Position numbers and translations under genes: made by a program
Notes under the pieces: model-generated
The model's input: the letters and a program-made list of their open reading frames with translations, nothing else
Databases searched by the model: none
Told to the model about the DNA's origin: nothing
NCBI GenBank assembly: GCA_034430175.1
Contig: DAOUFI010000010.1
Span: 25,554 to 89,553, forward strand
Length of the DNA stretch: 64,000 nucleotides
From: UBA6107 sp034430175
Lineage (GTDB): Bacteria > Chloroflexota > Anaerolineae > Anaerolineales > Anaerolineaceae
Reading direction: 5' to 3'
In this document: positions 26,422 through 36,007 of the stretch, piece by piece
Layout: each line of letters opens with the position of its first letter
Numbering within the stretch: position 1 is the stretch's first letter

Positions 26422-27186
26422 ATGATGAAAACCGCCAGATTCCTAATATTGATTATCGTTTTTGAGCTTTTGATTTCCAGTTGTACCGCGAATCCCATTA
26501 CAACGAAATTTTCCATCAGTCCCTCTCCAACAGCGACGGAAACCATCTCCCGAACGATGACAGCAACCATCGAGCCAACAGCGACTCCCAATCAGTATCT
26601 GGTGGACAAAAACAAACTGAGTAAAACACCCTCCAGTTATGATTACCTAATTAACCATCTGGATGAATTCGTTCAAGGCCCGGATCCCTGGATTGTCGGT
26701 GCAGATGCGTTCATTCAATGGGATATCGACAAATTAACCCCAGCCCTTGGTGATCCATTTGCACAGGATATCAATTTACAGGTAAATATTTCGGGAGTCG
26801 GTTCTGGTGAGGTCTCGTTCTGGTGCAGGCCTTTCTCCCCGATCACAGGCCAAATGGAATTCTTCTACTTTGATCATAATGGTATCATCTACCCAGTCTA
26901 TTTGATTATGGGGTTTAGAACTACCGATAAGCAAATAGTCGATATTGGAGTAATTCTACTTCAGGACCTTCTCCCCGAGACATCACTGTATTATGGATTT
27001 CAGACTGTTGATCTGATGGCTGGAGGAGATTACGAAGTGGACCAAATAATCACCTTTTATGAACCAGACGATCATCTCCCTCAGGAAGTAAATGACTTGA
27101 TTGCAACCGGCGTCAGTAGTGTTGATCTGACCAACATATACACGTATATCGGATTCGGTTATATACTCTTGGAGAAGAAAGACTAG
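26422..27186 (+). CDS. Putative lipoprotein of unknown function
   Basis: 254 aa from ATG-ATG behind TAGGAGGAAA. Lipoprotein signal peptide with lipobox LISSC, then a Ser/Thr/Pro-rich spacer (SPSPTATET ... TATPNQ) typical of surface lipoproteins in these genomes. The mature part (about 60-254) shows alternating strands and no motif I recognise. Base composition is more A+T-rich than the neighbours, and it sits between repeats and a 343-base empty gap, so it may be an accessory gene. Confidence 0.8.
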   Translation: MMKTARFLILIIVFELLISSCTANPITTKFSISPSPTATETISRTMTATIEPTATPNQYLVDKNKLSKTPSSYDYLINHLDEFVQGPDPWIVGADAFIQWDIDKLTPALGDPFAQDINLQVNISGVGSGEVSFWCRPFSPITGQMEFFYFDHNGIIYPVYLIMGFRTTDKQIVDIGVILLQDLLPETSLYYGFQTVDLMAGGDYEVDQIITFYEPDDHLPQEVNDLIATGVSSVDLTNIYTYIGFGYILLEKKD

Positions 27187-27529
27187 TAAAAAAAAGTGCA
27201 AGGCAAGCCATCCCTATATAATAATTTTAACCTCTTGTTAAGGCTCGGTGGTGTTTTTGCGAATAATGTGCGTCGAAGACGAATGATTCTTTTATACACA
27301 AAATAATCAGATTTTACTATTGCGTAATACTTGAATCCCCCTTTGATTTTGAAAATTCTAATTCATGCGGGAATCTTACTTCCCGGAATTAACTCATTTC
27401 CAGCACATTTTTGAATATGACTTGGAATAAATATTAAGCATGTCAATTTCCAGTGGAATTATCTTCCAAAATTGTAAGAAAGCTGGAATTATCTACAATT
27501 AAAAAGTTAGATTCCTTTATAATGATTTT
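27187..27529. other. Intergenic stretch without a gene
   Basis: 343 A+T-rich bases. I see no open frame, RNA or terminator hairpin of note. TGGAATTATCT occurs twice about 30 bases apart near 27454 and 27484. The 3' end holds the promoter of the antiporter gene. Confidence 0.5.
27518..27523 (+). promoter_or_regulatory. -10 box of the antiporter gene, leaderless arrangement
   Basis: TATAAT ends 6 bases before the ATG at 27530, with no Shine-Dalgarno sequence between. This repeats the spacing seen at rsmG. The -35 position reads ACAATT (17-base spacer) and is weak. Confidence 0.5.
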
Positions 27530-28993
27530 ATGGAAGTATCCTCTGAAATTGCGATCATTGTAATTTCCACCCTTTTGCTCATTTGTGTTTTCGTGAGCAA
27601 GATATCTGACCGGTTGGGCGTGCCCATCCTCCTGCTGTTTATTGGCATAGGTATGCTGGTAGGTTCTGAAGGGATTGGCGGGATCTATTTCGACGATCCA
27701 TATATCACCCAAATCATCGGTAACATTGCTCTTGCTGTGATCCTCTTCTCCAGTGGTCTGGATACAAAATGGCAATCAATAAAACCTGTTCTGAAAGAAG
27801 GAATCAGCCTGGCTTCGTTTGGAGTGATTATCACAGCGGCTGTTTTCGGGGGCTTTGCTTATCTGGTACTCAAGCTCTCTTTGTTGGAGTCATTTCTGGT
27901 AGGCGCGATCATCTCTTCCACGGATGCCGCAGCGGTGTTTTCGATATTACGTTCCAGGTCAATCAGATTAAAGGGAAACCTGGCATCAGTTCTTGAGTTG
28001 GAGTCTGGTGGAAACGATCCGATCGCAGTGCTCCTTACGGTCACTTTGGTTGGAATACTGAATCAAACCAGTATGACCGCTCTTGGAATCGTTGGGGCAT
28101 TTTTTCTTCAGATAGTCCTTGGTCTTGTGGTCGGGTGGATCTTTTCGATTATCGCTCTGTTCTTAATTAATCAAATCAAAATAGGATACGAGGGTCTTTA
28201 TCCTTTGCTGATGATTGCCCTGGTGTTGTTAGCCTTCAATATAACCACAATTTTAAAGGGAAGTGGCTTCCTGGCTGTTTACGTTTTTGGTTTACTACTG
28301 GGCAAGAATGAATTTTTGCATAAACATAGTGCCATGCGTTTTTTCAATTCAACAGCCTGGTTCTCGCAAATTGTCTTATTTCTGACGCTTGGTCTGCTTG
28401 TCTTTCCCTCTCAACTTCTGTCGGTTATCTCTGAGGGCATTTTGCTGGCATTTTGCCTGGTCTTCATCGCCAGACCTGTCGCAATATTTCTTACACTGAT
28501 ACCATTCAAATACTCAATCAAAGAAAAAATGTTTATCTCTTGGGTTGGTCTACGTGGTGCAGTCCCGATCGTACTGGCTACCTTCCCCCTTGCTGCCGGA
28601 ATTCAAAACGCAGACCTGATTTTCAATATCGTTTTCTTTGTTGTTTTAGTATCCGTGTTGCTGCAAGGAACCTTGCTAGGAAAAATTGCGAAATGGTTAA
28701 AACTTGAAAACAACGAACCTATTCCACCTAAACAACCCATTGAGATCATCCAGGGAGAACAGATTTCCAGTCAGCTTAAAGAGGTTGTTTTGCCTGAAAA
28801 TACTGCCAGTGCCGGTAAAACCATCATGGAGCTTGGTTTACCCGCTGGTTTTTTGATCATTCTTATCTCGAGAGATGGCTCTTTTATTCTGCCTAATGGT
28901 GGAACAAAACTGGCTGCTGGAGATATCCTTTACGCTCTAATTGAACCTGATTCCATCCAGGTGGCACAAGAAATCCTTTTCAAGCCTGGCTAG
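27530..28993 (+). CDS. CPA1-family potassium/proton antiporter (NhaP2-like) with TrkA-C domain
   Basis: 487 aa. Twelve or so membrane helices (1-390) with the CPA1 signature: AVILFSSGLDTKW, ISSTDAAAVFSIL and ESGGNDPIAVLLT, the acidic residue of the exchange site lying in GGNDP. The C-terminal residues 405-487 are an RCK_C/TrkA-C regulatory domain (TIMELGLPAGFLIILISRDG). NhaP2/CvrA proteins exchange K+ or Na+ for H+. Monocistronic, possibly with a leaderless message. Confidence 0.93.
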   Translation: MEVSSEIAIIVISTLLLICVFVSKISDRLGVPILLLFIGIGMLVGSEGIGGIYFDDPYITQIIGNIALAVILFSSGLDTKWQSIKPVLKEGISLASFGVIITAAVFGGFAYLVLKLSLLESFLVGAIISSTDAAAVFSILRSRSIRLKGNLASVLELESGGNDPIAVLLTVTLVGILNQTSMTALGIVGAFFLQIVLGLVVGWIFSIIALFLINQIKIGYEGLYPLLMIALVLLAFNITTILKGSGFLAVYVFGLLLGKNEFLHKHSAMRFFNSTAWFSQIVLFLTLGLLVFPSQLLSVISEGILLAFCLVFIARPVAIFLTLIPFKYSIKEKMFISWVGLRGAVPIVLATFPLAAGIQNADLIFNIVFFVVLVSVLLQGTLLGKIAKWLKLENNEPIPPKQPIEIIQGEQISSQLKEVVLPENTASAGKTIMELGLPAGFLIILISRDGSFILPNGGTKLAAGDILYALIEPDSIQVAQEILFKPG

Positions 28994-29015
28994 GCTGAAC
29001 TCATATGACAAATCG

Positions 29016-29447
29016 CTATTCTCGCGCCTTCCGGACCAAGTAATCCACCCGTGAGTTCAAAGGATTACCAGCATGTCCCCTTACCCACTCCCAACGAACC
29101 TGATGTGGTTTAATCACCGCTAAAAGGGTTTTCCATAGGTCTTGGTTGGCAACGGGGCCGTTGCTTCCGCACCAATTCTTGACAAGCCATTTGGGTATCC
29201 ACTCCTCAATACCGCGTTGAAGATACTGCGAATCAGTATAGATTATTACTTTAGCAGGTTCTATAAGGGATTTCAATGCTTCGATCGCAGCCGTCAATTC
29301 CATACGGTTATTGGTTGTGTCAGGATCAGTGCCACTGATTTCCGTCCTGGTTCCATCAACAATTAACAAAGCCGCCCACGCGCCGGGTCCTGGGTTAGGG
29401 TCGCATCCTCCATCTGTGTAGATTACCACCTGATTTTTATCGCTCAT
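29016..29447 (-). CDS. rnhA: Ribonuclease HI
   Basis: 143 aa. Degrades RNA in RNA-DNA hybrids. Catalytic residues are visible: Asp in YTDGGCDPNPG, Glu in NNRMELTAA, Asp in YTDSQYL, and the final Asp in SRVDYLVR preceded by VRGHAGNP. The usual NxxCD reads NSRVD. Overlaps the upstream lipoprotein gene by four bases; last gene of a three-gene operon with a Nudix enzyme. Confidence 0.96.
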   Translation of the reverse strand: MSDKNQVVIYTDGGCDPNPGPGAWAALLIVDGTRTEISGTDPDTTNNRMELTAAIEALKSLIEPAKVIIYTDSQYLQRGIEEWIPKWLVKNWCGSNGPVANQDLWKTLLAVIKPHQVRWEWVRGHAGNPLNSRVDYLVRKARE

Positions 29448-30841
29448 GGAGTATCGTCATTTAATTCTGAGTAAGTTTGGTCCATCATTTTTACGAGGTC
29501 TGGAATCTGTTCCATAGGGAAATCAGTTCTGAAAAGTTGCCATGAAGCATCTTCCATTACCATTTCCGCGTTCCTCCACCCCGCGATAGAGGGCGGTACT
29601 TTTACCAAGTCGATCATATCCGCTACTTGAGCCCATTGGGGCAAGGAATCCTCGAGTTCAATCGCGTATTGAATTGACTTATTTCCAAGCGGTAATGACC
29701 CGGATGCCTTGACGATCTTGCCCTGGTGGTCAACATTACTCATCCAACGAACAAACAGCCAGGCTGCCAGTTTCTTTGTCTCCGTTGTGGACAGGACCGC
29801 GTAGGATGGCCCTTGAGCAAGTATGAATTGTCCGTCTTTTGAAGGGAAAGGCAACGCCATCCATTCATCAGTGCTTGCTGCCAATGTCTGAGCTGCCGTT
29901 TGTTGGTACAGATCTTCCAGATCAGCCACATAGACCAGTGTCTGCCGTTTGGCGAAATAATCGTACGGAGCTGGTTTCGAACTCAGCCAGGCGCAATCGT
30001 TGGCTTGAAGCCCACGTAGATATTTCAACGCTGAGATTGTATTGTAATTATTGAAGAGTATCGAATTGCCATTTGAGTAATCGGAACCAAAAGCCTGTAA
30101 CCAACTGGCCACTGTCATGCCATCGTAATCGATCAGCCAGCCACCCATTCCGTCATTGGCTGTGGTGCCATCCAGTTTCATTTTTCCAGAAACCTCGCAG
30201 ACTTGCTGTTCAAAAATCTCCGGCGTGGTTGGCAACTCGGTAAAGCCCATTTCATCCGCCCAGGTTTTATTGTAGAACAGCACCTTAGCGGTTCGCTGCG
30301 CTGGGATACCATATCTGAACCCATCAACAACGTCCTGTTGCCAGATGATATCCGAATAATAACTGATATCATCAGCCGTCAATCCCCATTCTGGCGAATT
30401 GACATAGGGCGTGAGGTTGGTGACGATCTGTTCAGTTTGGTTAAGGCGCAGCAAGTAATCAATCGGAGCAGCGATCACATCAGGGGGGGCAAAATTTTGT
30501 AAGTCAAGTGAAACCGCTTGGGTTAGCGCGCTGGCAGAACCGGGAGCGTTGGTGGTTATATGGATACCCCACTCGTTATTGGTATTAAATTCATCCACCA
30601 ATGATTCCATCAATATCTGTACGTTCCCCGACCAGGGATACATAAAGACGATGTCAATTCCCTTCAGGTTCGCCGGATCGACTTTGATCGTAGGCGTCGG
30701 TGTCGGTGGATTTTCTGTAGCGGTACTGGCAGATGCAATGGGTGTGAATTTCTCGCTACCTGTTGTAGACGGACCAACACAACCAGCGAGAAGCGATCCA
30801 ATGCAGAGAATAATTGGAAATAGTATTTTAATAATTTTCAA
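29444..30841 (-). CDS. ABC-transporter extracellular solute-binding lipoprotein (family 1)
   Basis: About 465 aa from a TTG at 30841 with AGGAAA 8 bases upstream; a TTG at 30859, abutting the Nudix stop, is the alternative. Lipoprotein signal ending LLAGC, a PTPTPT spacer, then a type 1 solute-binding fold: GIDIVFMYPWSG near the start, YGIPAQRTAKVLFYNKTWADEMG and later LAAWLFVRWMSN are typical of sugar/oligosaccharide-binding proteins. No permease or ATPase gene is near, so it is an orphan binding protein here. Ligand unknown. Confidence 0.88.
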   Translation of the reverse strand: MKIIKILFPIILCIGSLLAGCVGPSTTGSEKFTPIASASTATENPPTPTPTIKVDPANLKGIDIVFMYPWSGNVQILMESLVDEFNTNNEWGIHITTNAPGSASALTQAVSLDLQNFAPPDVIAAPIDYLLRLNQTEQIVTNLTPYVNSPEWGLTADDISYYSDIIWQQDVVDGFRYGIPAQRTAKVLFYNKTWADEMGFTELPTTPEIFEQQVCEVSGKMKLDGTTANDGMGGWLIDYDGMTVASWLQAFGSDYSNGNSILFNNYNTISALKYLRGLQANDCAWLSSKPAPYDYFAKRQTLVYVADLEDLYQQTAAQTLAASTDEWMALPFPSKDGQFILAQGPSYAVLSTTETKKLAAWLFVRWMSNVDHQGKIVKASGSLPLGNKSIQYAIELEDSLPQWAQVADMIDLVKVPPSIAGWRNAEMVMEDASWQLFRTDFPMEQIPDLVKMMDQTYSELNDDTP

Positions 30842-30859
30842 AATGTAATTTCCTGACAA

Positions 30860-31477
30860 TCAATCAAAATCCGTTGGTCTGGAAGGTTCTACCAAATGAG
30901 AAAACATGCAGTTGAGTTCATCGGTGGTGACCCGCAAAACGGACAATTCCGGAAGATCATTCTGAGAAAAGAAAGTTGGATCGGCAGTCTCAAGTGGATC
31001 CGGGGTTGCTTCGGCAATCAGGTCACAAAGGATGAATAACTTATAAGTGTGAAAAGGGTACGGCGGGTGTCCGTGAAGGTTACGATCAAAGATGGCTGCC
31101 ACCTTGCGAGCTTTGACGATCATGCCCGCTTCCTCGCGCACTTCGCGTTCTACTGCCAAGCTGGGTGGTTCGTTGATGTCCACCCATCCTCCAGGCAGCG
31201 TCCAGCGCCCGTTGTCCATCAATTCGCGGACCAACAGGATCTTCTTGTTCTTGAACACCACCCCGCGTACGTCGATCTTTGGGGTGGCATATCCAGATTG
31301 CGTTTCAAAAACGCTGCTGACTTCCTCAAGTTCTGCCCCAGTCGCTTCAGCCATCATCTGCGCGGCGATCTTCTCAAGCTCAAGAAAGCGTTCCTTGTCA
31401 AAGGGATTCTGGGTATATGCCAATCCCGATTGGGCTAACGCTTGCACCTCTTGAGCCCATTTCATTATTTTTTCCAT
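30860..31477 (-). CDS. NUDIX hydrolase
   Basis: 205 aa. An N-terminal helical region (1-65) matches the NUDIX_N_2 type. The Nudix domain (about 68-185) has a full box: GGWVDINEPPSLAVEREVRE followed by EAG. The extra N-terminal domain places it with ADP-ribose/UDP-glucose-type pyrophosphohydrolases, but the substrate is not settled. First gene of the Nudix - solute-binding protein - rnhA operon. Confidence 0.92.
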   Translation of the reverse strand: MEKIMKWAQEVQALAQSGLAYTQNPFDKERFLELEKIAAQMMAEATGAELEEVSSVFETQSGYATPKIDVRGVVFKNKKILLVRELMDNGRWTLPGGWVDINEPPSLAVEREVREEAGMIVKARKVAAIFDRNLHGHPPYPFHTYKLFILCDLIAEATPDPLETADPTFFSQNDLPELSVLRVTTDELNCMFSHLVEPSRPTDFD

Positions 31478-31505
31478 TTTTTGACCTTTCAGTAAATTGC
31501 TGGTG

Positions 31506-31534
31506 TTGACGAAAACTGGTCAATTTTGTATAAT
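31506..31534 (+). promoter_or_regulatory. Promoter of the valS T-box leader
   Basis: TTGACG (31506-31511), 17-base spacer, TATAAT (31529-31534). Predicted transcription start near 31541, giving a leader of about 300 bases. Confidence 0.8.
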
Positions 31535-31540
31535 CACTTC

Positions 31541-31822
31541 ATCAATTTTATACGAGTTAGGTCAAAAGTAGTAGGTTGTTCATGTACTGATAGAGAAGGA
31601 GGTCCCGGCTGAAAGCCTCCACAGCAAAGGACAACCAAAGTCATTTGACCAGATTTGCCGAAGAAATCCATATTGGAAAATAGACCGGCACGGGACAGCC
31701 CGTTACAGCCAAACCGGATGATAGTCCGGCAAGAGTGCCAACAAATGGCAAATCGAGGTGGTACCGCGGAAGTTGATCCTTTCGTCCTCTTCAGGATGAA
31801 AGGTTTTTATTTTAATTATCCA
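31541..31822 (+). promoter_or_regulatory. T-box riboswitch, valine (GUC specifier)
   Basis: GGTCAAA near 31560 pairs with TTTGACC near 31644 to close Stem I; GGTTGTTC/GGACAACC forms the next helix. Between them on the 3' side lies AAAGTCA, placing a GUC valine codon (31640-31642) in the specifier bulge. The T-box consensus GGTGGTACCGCGGA is at 31757-31770. The terminator CCTTTCGTCCT/AGGATGAAAGG plus TTTTTATTTT (31778-31812) follows. Uncharged tRNA-Val would stabilise the antiterminator and let valS be transcribed. Confidence 0.93.
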
Positions 31823-31839
31823 TTTCATTGGAGGTCGCC

Positions 31840-34551
31840 ATGACAGAAGAAATGCTCGCCAAAACGTATGATTTCAAAGCCACTGAACAACGGCTATACA
31901 AACAGTGGGAAGAATCCGGTTACTTCAAACCGATTAATGACCCGAAGTCTCCCGATTTCGAAGCCAGTAAGAAACCGTTCGTCATCTCCATCCCGCCCCC
32001 CAACGTTACTGGAGAACTTCACCTCGGTCACGCCATGTTTGTTTCGATGGAAGACTTGATGATTCGATATCACCGCATGAAAGGAGATCCCACCCTGTGG
32101 GTTCCGGGCACTGATCATGCCGGTATCGCTACCCAAATGTTAGTGGAAAAAGCACTTGCCAAAGAAGGCATCAAACGGGACGAGATCGGCCGTGAGGAGT
32201 TCCTCAAACGCACCTGGGAATGGAAGGAAAAATATGGCAGCCAGATTACCCGGCAGATTCGGCGCTTGGGTGCCTCCTGCGATTGGGATCGACAGCGCTT
32301 TACCCTGGATGAAGGGCTCTCTCGTGCCGTACGCGAAGCCTTTGTGACCCTATATGAAAAAGGCTTAATCTATCGCGGACCACGCATGATCAACTGGTCA
32401 CCCTCGTTACGTACTGCCGTCTCCGACCTTGAGGTGGAATACAGCGAAGAACCCGGTTTCCTTTATTATTTTAAATACATGCTTGCTGATGGCTCCGGAG
32501 AGTATATCCCCGTTGCTACCACCCGGCCTGAAACCATTTTGGGTGATACCGCCGTGGCTGTACACCCTGAAGATGAACGCTATCAGAAGTTCGTGGGAAA
32601 AGACGTGATTGTACCCATCCTGGGCCGGAAAATCCCCGTGATCGCTGATGAGTACGTCGACCGGGCTTTTGGTACCGGAGCGGTTAAGATCACCCCGGCA
32701 CACGATCCTAACGATTACACGATCGGTCAGAACCACAACCTGGAATTCATCAATATTCTCAACAAGGACGCCTCGATCAACGACGCCGGTGGACCGTACG
32801 CCGGAATGGACCGCTTTGCCTGTCGCAAGAAACTTTGGGAAGACATGCGCGCCCAGGACCTGGTGATCAAAGAACAGCCGTATACGTTGAACGTACCGCG
32901 CTCACAGCGTGGCGGCGAAATCGTCGAACCGATGATATCCACCCAATGGTTTGTGAAGATCCAATCCCTTGCTGACAAGGCGCTGGCTGCCGTTAAAGAA
33001 GGTAAGACAAAGATCGTTCCCGAACGCTTCACCAAGGTGTATTACAACTGGCTGGAAAACATCCGAGACTGGTGTATTAGCCGACAATTATGGTGGGGGC
33101 ATCGAATTCCGGTGTGGTATTGCGATGATTGCGGCGAAATGACTGTAGCGCGCGAAGATCCAACCGAATGTTCACATTGCCATAGCAAAAAGATCCACCA
33201 GGATGATGACGTTCTGGATACCTGGTTCTCTTCGGGACTTTGGCCTTTCTCCACATTGGGATGGCCAGAAAAAACACCAGACTTGAAGTACTTCTACCCC
33301 ACCTCAGTGCTTGAGACCGGCGCGGACATCCTTTTCTTCTGGGTGGCGCGCATGATGATGTTTGGTATCGAATTCACCGGTGAGCCGCCCTTCCATACTA
33401 TCTATCTGCACGGTCTGATCCTCGACGAGAAGGGCCAGAAAATGAGTAAGACCAAGGGTAATGTGATCGATCCGCTAGTGGTCATGGACGACCTGGGTAC
33501 TGACGCGTTGCGTTTCACCCTGCTTGTGGGATCCACTCCTGGAAAAGACAGTAATCTGAGTCTCAAGAAGGTGGAAGGCAATCGTAACTTTGCCAACAAG
33601 ATTTGGAACGCCGGACGTTTTGTCCTCGGTGCTGTAAGCCAGGCGCCAAAAGAACCAGTCGCCCCTCCTCAATGGACTTTGGCGGATTCCTGGATCTGGG
33701 CGCGTCTAACCACGCTCGTACGTGACACCGATCGTCTTTTCAATAATTACCAATTTGGCGAAGCCGGACGCCAGATCTATGAATTCTTCTGGGGAGAATT
33801 TGCTGACTGGTATCTTGAAATCGCTAAGACACAGCTCAACGAAGGAGGCGACCGCGCTTATTACACCGCCAGAACCCTGGTACGCGTTTTGGATGCCTGC
33901 CTGCGCCTGTTGCATCCTTTCACTCCATTTGTCACTGAAGAATTGTGGCAAGCTTTAAAGAAGACAGCCATCGAATGTGGTTTTTCACCTTTTGACAGCC
34001 ACTCCAAGTGGGAGGAAGCCTTGATCATTGCACGCTGGCCGGAAGCGAAGGAACCCGAAGGCTGGGAAGAACTGACTATCCAGGATTTCTCCCTTGTGCA
34101 AGATGTTGTGCGTGCCATCCGGAATCTACGCGCGGAAAAGGGAGTGCAGCCTTCCAAAAAGATCGCTGCCACACTGGTTTGTGGAGACCGCAAAGCCATC
34201 CTCGAGAAACAAACCACTTCTATCTGCTCCCTGGCAGGGATCGAACCTTCCAGCCTAAACCTGCAGGCGTTGCTTTCTAACAAGCTGGAAAACCAGGTAT
34301 CAATCGTAGTTTCCGGCATTGAGATCTATCTTCCCCTGGCTGATCTGGTGGATGCGGATGCCGAACTGGCAAGACTCTCGAAAGAATTGACAGAGACAAG
34401 TATTCAGATCGAAAGGCTTGAGAAATTGCTCAGCAGTGACTTTGGTAATAAAGCTCCAGCCGCCGTGGTAGACAAAGAGCGGCAACGTCTCGCAGCATTC
34501 AAAGAGACCGCGTTGAAGTTGGATCAGCAACTAAAGATGTTAAGAAAGTAG
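31840..34551 (+). CDS. valS: Valyl-tRNA synthetase
   Basis: 903 aa from the ATG at 31840 (GGAGG at 31830-31834; a TTG at 31828 is less likely). Class I synthetase with the HIGH motif as HLGHAM within PPNVTGELHLGHAM, the KMSKS motif as KMSKTKGN, editing domain with TTRPETILGDTAVAVHP, WWGHRIPVWYC in the catalytic core, and the C-terminal coiled-coil tRNA arm (LSKELTETSIQIERLEKLL). Normal full length. Expression is set by the upstream T-box. Confidence 0.98.
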   Translation: MTEEMLAKTYDFKATEQRLYKQWEESGYFKPINDPKSPDFEASKKPFVISIPPPNVTGELHLGHAMFVSMEDLMIRYHRMKGDPTLWVPGTDHAGIATQMLVEKALAKEGIKRDEIGREEFLKRTWEWKEKYGSQITRQIRRLGASCDWDRQRFTLDEGLSRAVREAFVTLYEKGLIYRGPRMINWSPSLRTAVSDLEVEYSEEPGFLYYFKYMLADGSGEYIPVATTRPETILGDTAVAVHPEDERYQKFVGKDVIVPILGRKIPVIADEYVDRAFGTGAVKITPAHDPNDYTIGQNHNLEFINILNKDASINDAGGPYAGMDRFACRKKLWEDMRAQDLVIKEQPYTLNVPRSQRGGEIVEPMISTQWFVKIQSLADKALAAVKEGKTKIVPERFTKVYYNWLENIRDWCISRQLWWGHRIPVWYCDDCGEMTVAREDPTECSHCHSKKIHQDDDVLDTWFSSGLWPFSTLGWPEKTPDLKYFYPTSVLETGADILFFWVARMMMFGIEFTGEPPFHTIYLHGLILDEKGQKMSKTKGNVIDPLVVMDDLGTDALRFTLLVGSTPGKDSNLSLKKVEGNRNFANKIWNAGRFVLGAVSQAPKEPVAPPQWTLADSWIWARLTTLVRDTDRLFNNYQFGEAGRQIYEFFWGEFADWYLEIAKTQLNEGGDRAYYTARTLVRVLDACLRLLHPFTPFVTEELWQALKKTAIECGFSPFDSHSKWEEALIIARWPEAKEPEGWEELTIQDFSLVQDVVRAIRNLRAEKGVQPSKKIAATLVCGDRKAILEKQTTSICSLAGIEPSSLNLQALLSNKLENQVSIVVSGIEIYLPLADLVDADAELARLSKELTETSIQIERLEKLLSSDFGNKAPAAVVDKERQRLAAFKETALKLDQQLKMLRK

Positions 34552-34559
34552 TGAAAAAT

Positions 34560-34590
34560 AAGCCCTTCTCCAATCGAGAAGGGCTTATCG
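34560..34590 (-). terminator. Hairpin between convergent valS and CoA-binding gene
   Basis: AAGCCCTTCTC and GAGAAGGGCTT form an 11-bp stem with a 5-base loop. The T tract is good only on the minus side (ATTTTTC), so it best terminates the gene ending at 34592; it may also stop valS. Confidence 0.75.
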
Positions 34591-34591
34591 A

Positions 34592-35047
34592 TTACCTGGG
34601 CATACGGCCGAACAACTTTCTGAAGAAGCGGTGAAAACCATGAATTGATTCCACTGGCGGAAGGTGCATGAACATACATTCTCCACTGACAACATTCATT
34701 CCGAGCGCCAGGGCTTTCTCTTCCGCTTCTCGCGATTCAGCACCCTGCTGCAGCCAGAGTTGTCTGATCCCAAGAGCAGCCATGTCATCGATTACTCCAA
34801 GTGTTGAAACAGGCGGAAGCACAATCACCACCGCGGCCGGTTTGACTGGTAATGCCCCGATGCCAGCGTAACAACGCTCTCCTTCTATCATGTCCATGTG
34901 TGGGTTTACAGCGTAAACTTTCAATCCTTTGGCTTTCATGTCATGATATAACATCGTGCCAAACTTATCTTTATTACGTGAGACCCCTACTACGGCAAAC
35001 GAGGGTTGAGCGATAAATTCATCAATCGATTTTTGAGAGTTTTTCAT
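34592..35047 (-). CDS. CoA-binding domain protein (YccU-like)
   Basis: 151 aa Rossmann-fold protein of the CoA_binding_2 type, related to the CoA-binding lobe of succinyl-CoA synthetase. Seen: FAVVGVSRNKDKFG, VYAVNPHMDMIEG, AVVIVLPPVST and LWLQQGAESREAEEKA, ending in the usual GEC(M) strand-turn (VVSGECMFM). Function in the cell is not known. Monocistronic. Confidence 0.9.
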   Translation of the reverse strand: MKNSQKSIDEFIAQPSFAVVGVSRNKDKFGTMLYHDMKAKGLKVYAVNPHMDMIEGERCYAGIGALPVKPAAVVIVLPPVSTLGVIDDMAALGIRQLWLQQGAESREAEEKALALGMNVVSGECMFMHLPPVESIHGFHRFFRKLFGRMPR

Positions 35048-35100
35048 GTAGGAAGCCTGTTCTTCTTAAATATTATCTGTTAAATATAGCACTTCGGATT

Positions 35101-35135
35101 AAAAAAACAACCACCCCATTTTCTGGGATAGTTGT
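35101..35135 (-). terminator. Terminator downstream of the TspO-like gene
   Basis: On the minus strand ACAACTATCCCA and TGGGGTGGTTGT pair with small mismatches around a GAAAA loop and are followed by TTTTTTT. Confidence 0.8.
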
Positions 35136-35156
35136 AATAAACAATCAACTGATTCA

Positions 35157-35915
35157 CTACGCTTTTCGCCTAATCACCAGAGTGAATATCACCAGCAATC
35201 CCACGACGATCGCTGCTCCAAGAGATGCCGAATAAATTAAAGGCACTGAGGGAAATTTATTGGCGATCCCTGCGAAAGCCCAGATTAAAACCAACAGATA
35301 TGCGACATCTCGTCTGGTGAAAGCCATCAAAGCAGCGATTACCACAGCTGCGACCAACATGATCACCGTCCAGGTCATTGTCCCGACCCCCCAACCAGAC
35401 CAGTTTACAAAGTAAAGGACATCTGAAATATTCGCGATCGTGGCAACAGTAATCCATCCCAGGTAGATCGAGAAGGGAACTCTGACAGACCATGTTTCAC
35501 CAGTACTGACCTTGTCTCTGCTACCAATTCCGAGACGAAGATAGATCAGGATAAGGCTTACAAGTAAAGTAAACATGGCTAAGAGCGTCAGTGCGAATAA
35601 TTCATAATGCCAAAGGAATATCCAGGCACAATTTGCAATACTACTCAAAATAAAGAGACCACTTATCCCAACCAAACGAGGATTGTCCCTTTGTGAAGGA
35701 AGAGCTTGGAAAATTGCGTAAGCGATCAGACCTATGTATATCAAACCCCAAATTGAAAATACATATCCACTTGGGACAAAATAGACTTGGAATTTATCAG
35801 AAATTTGACCGGTTTCCAGGCCATTGAAAGGCAAAATATTTGCCAGCGCATTGATCGCTATCGTGATAATCACAGTCGTCACAACTACGATTTGTCTGAA
35901 CATCCCTTTTTTCAT
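35157..35915 (-). CDS. TspO/MBR-related tryptophan-rich membrane protein
   Basis: About 252 aa from the ATG at 35915 (behind GGAGAGGAAC). Seven or so membrane helices. The segment PSGYVFSIWGLIYIGL and the Trp-rich helices (CAWIFLWHYE, GWGVGTMTWTVIM) resemble the TspO/MBR family, but the protein is longer than the five-helix TspO (about 160 aa), as in the plant/fungal-like TspO relatives. Ligand unknown. Monocistronic. Confidence 0.75.
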   Translation of the reverse strand: MKKGMFRQIVVVTTVIITIAINALANILPFNGLETGQISDKFQVYFVPSGYVFSIWGLIYIGLIAYAIFQALPSQRDNPRLVGISGLFILSSIANCAWIFLWHYELFALTLLAMFTLLVSLILIYLRLGIGSRDKVSTGETWSVRVPFSIYLGWITVATIANISDVLYFVNWSGWGVGTMTWTVIMLVAAVVIAALMAFTRRDVAYLLVLIWAFAGIANKFPSVPLIYSASLGAAIVVGLLVIFTLVIRRKA

Positions 35916-36007
35916 AAGTTCCTCTCCTTCATTCATTTAATTCATTATAGAGAAGGATAGAGTCAATGAAAAGCGACTGTATAATCTTTGCAAATCCTTG
36001 AAATAAT

